64,000 nucleotides of DNA, taken from Asticcacaulis tiandongensis (lineage in GTDB: Bacteria; Pseudomonadota; Alphaproteobacteria; Caulobacterales; Caulobacteraceae). This document shows positions 63,928 through 64,000 of this stretch, in pieces. Numbering within the stretch: position 1 is the stretch's first letter; every line of letters begins with the position of its first letter. Made by a program: the position numbers and the translations under genes. The DNA lies in the NCBI RefSeq assembly GCF_006475605.1, contig NZ_SSBC01000021.1, positions 104,771 through 168,770 of the forward strand. The letters run 5' to 3'. Below the pieces are notes generated by a model. That model ran no database searches and had not been told where the DNA came from. It saw only the letters and a list, made by a program, of their open reading frames with translations.

Positions 63928-64000
<73 letters not shown>

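Overview
The window reads as a chromosomal segment of a Gram-negative alphaproteobacterium, most likely Caulobacteraceae and perhaps Asticcacaulis-like. This is inferred from Xanthomonas/Caulobacter-type TonB receptors, the five-step Hut pathway with HutF, an EcfG-like sigma factor, DUF2243/DUF2269 membrane genes and an alphaproteobacterial initiator tRNA. Gene density is high. Many exported enzymes carry twin-arginine-like leaders, and plant cell-wall polysaccharides are a recurring theme.

Layout. 1-9.7 kb: a xylan-type utilisation block with two tandem TonB receptors (the first cut by the window edge), a GH39 enzyme and a GH43 enzyme, with two xyl-box-like operators before GH39. 10.0-14.8 kb: an EcfG-like sigma factor followed by a locus that looks like a diverged Fap functional-amyloid system. 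It holds a coiled-coil/beta-barrel exporter, a long Asp-Asn-Ser repeat protein, a small Asn/Gly-rich protein, a periplasmic C39 peptidase and a small exported protein. Three of the exported proteins carry the same double-glycine-type motif that C39 peptidases recognise. 14.8-21.5 kb (minus): amino-acid permease, M14 carboxypeptidase and TonB receptor, probably for peptide uptake. 22.1-30.1 kb: a complete histidine utilisation locus, hutIHGUD divergent from hutFC, with two palindromic HutC-type sites between them and a weaker one before the peptide TonB receptor. 30.2-32.3 kb: a large-subunit catalase.

32.6-39.1 kb (minus): an iron/heme block, hemO-tonB-ECF sigma-FecR-receptor, with Fur-like palindromes. 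The receptor is fused at its C-terminus to an Omp25-type barrel. 39.4-40.6 kb: GH53 galactanase. 40.8-50.1 kb: a two-partner secretion pair, with a giant 20-repeat exoprotein broken by two single-base frameshifts and its intact TpsB transporter. 50.4-54.0 kb (minus): small membrane-protein genes mixed with decayed oxidoreductase genes. 54.0-57.0 kb (minus): a lipase-like hydrolase and a 735-residue protein of unknown function. 57.3-60.6 kb: a PL4 rhamnogalacturonan lyase and a CE15-type esterase. 60.9-63.7 kb: a DUF4126 protein and a single-chain EgtB-EgtD fusion for ergothioneine synthesis. 63.9 kb to the end: an initiator tRNA cut by the window edge.

The standout is the 10.0-14.8 kb locus. 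A secreted C39 peptidase is encoded among three exported proteins that each carry a correctly spaced L-[SD]-x-[QE]-E-L-x5-G site. In one of them the site lies after the long repeat domain, so cleavage would free a short C-terminal peptide resembling the neighbouring small protein.
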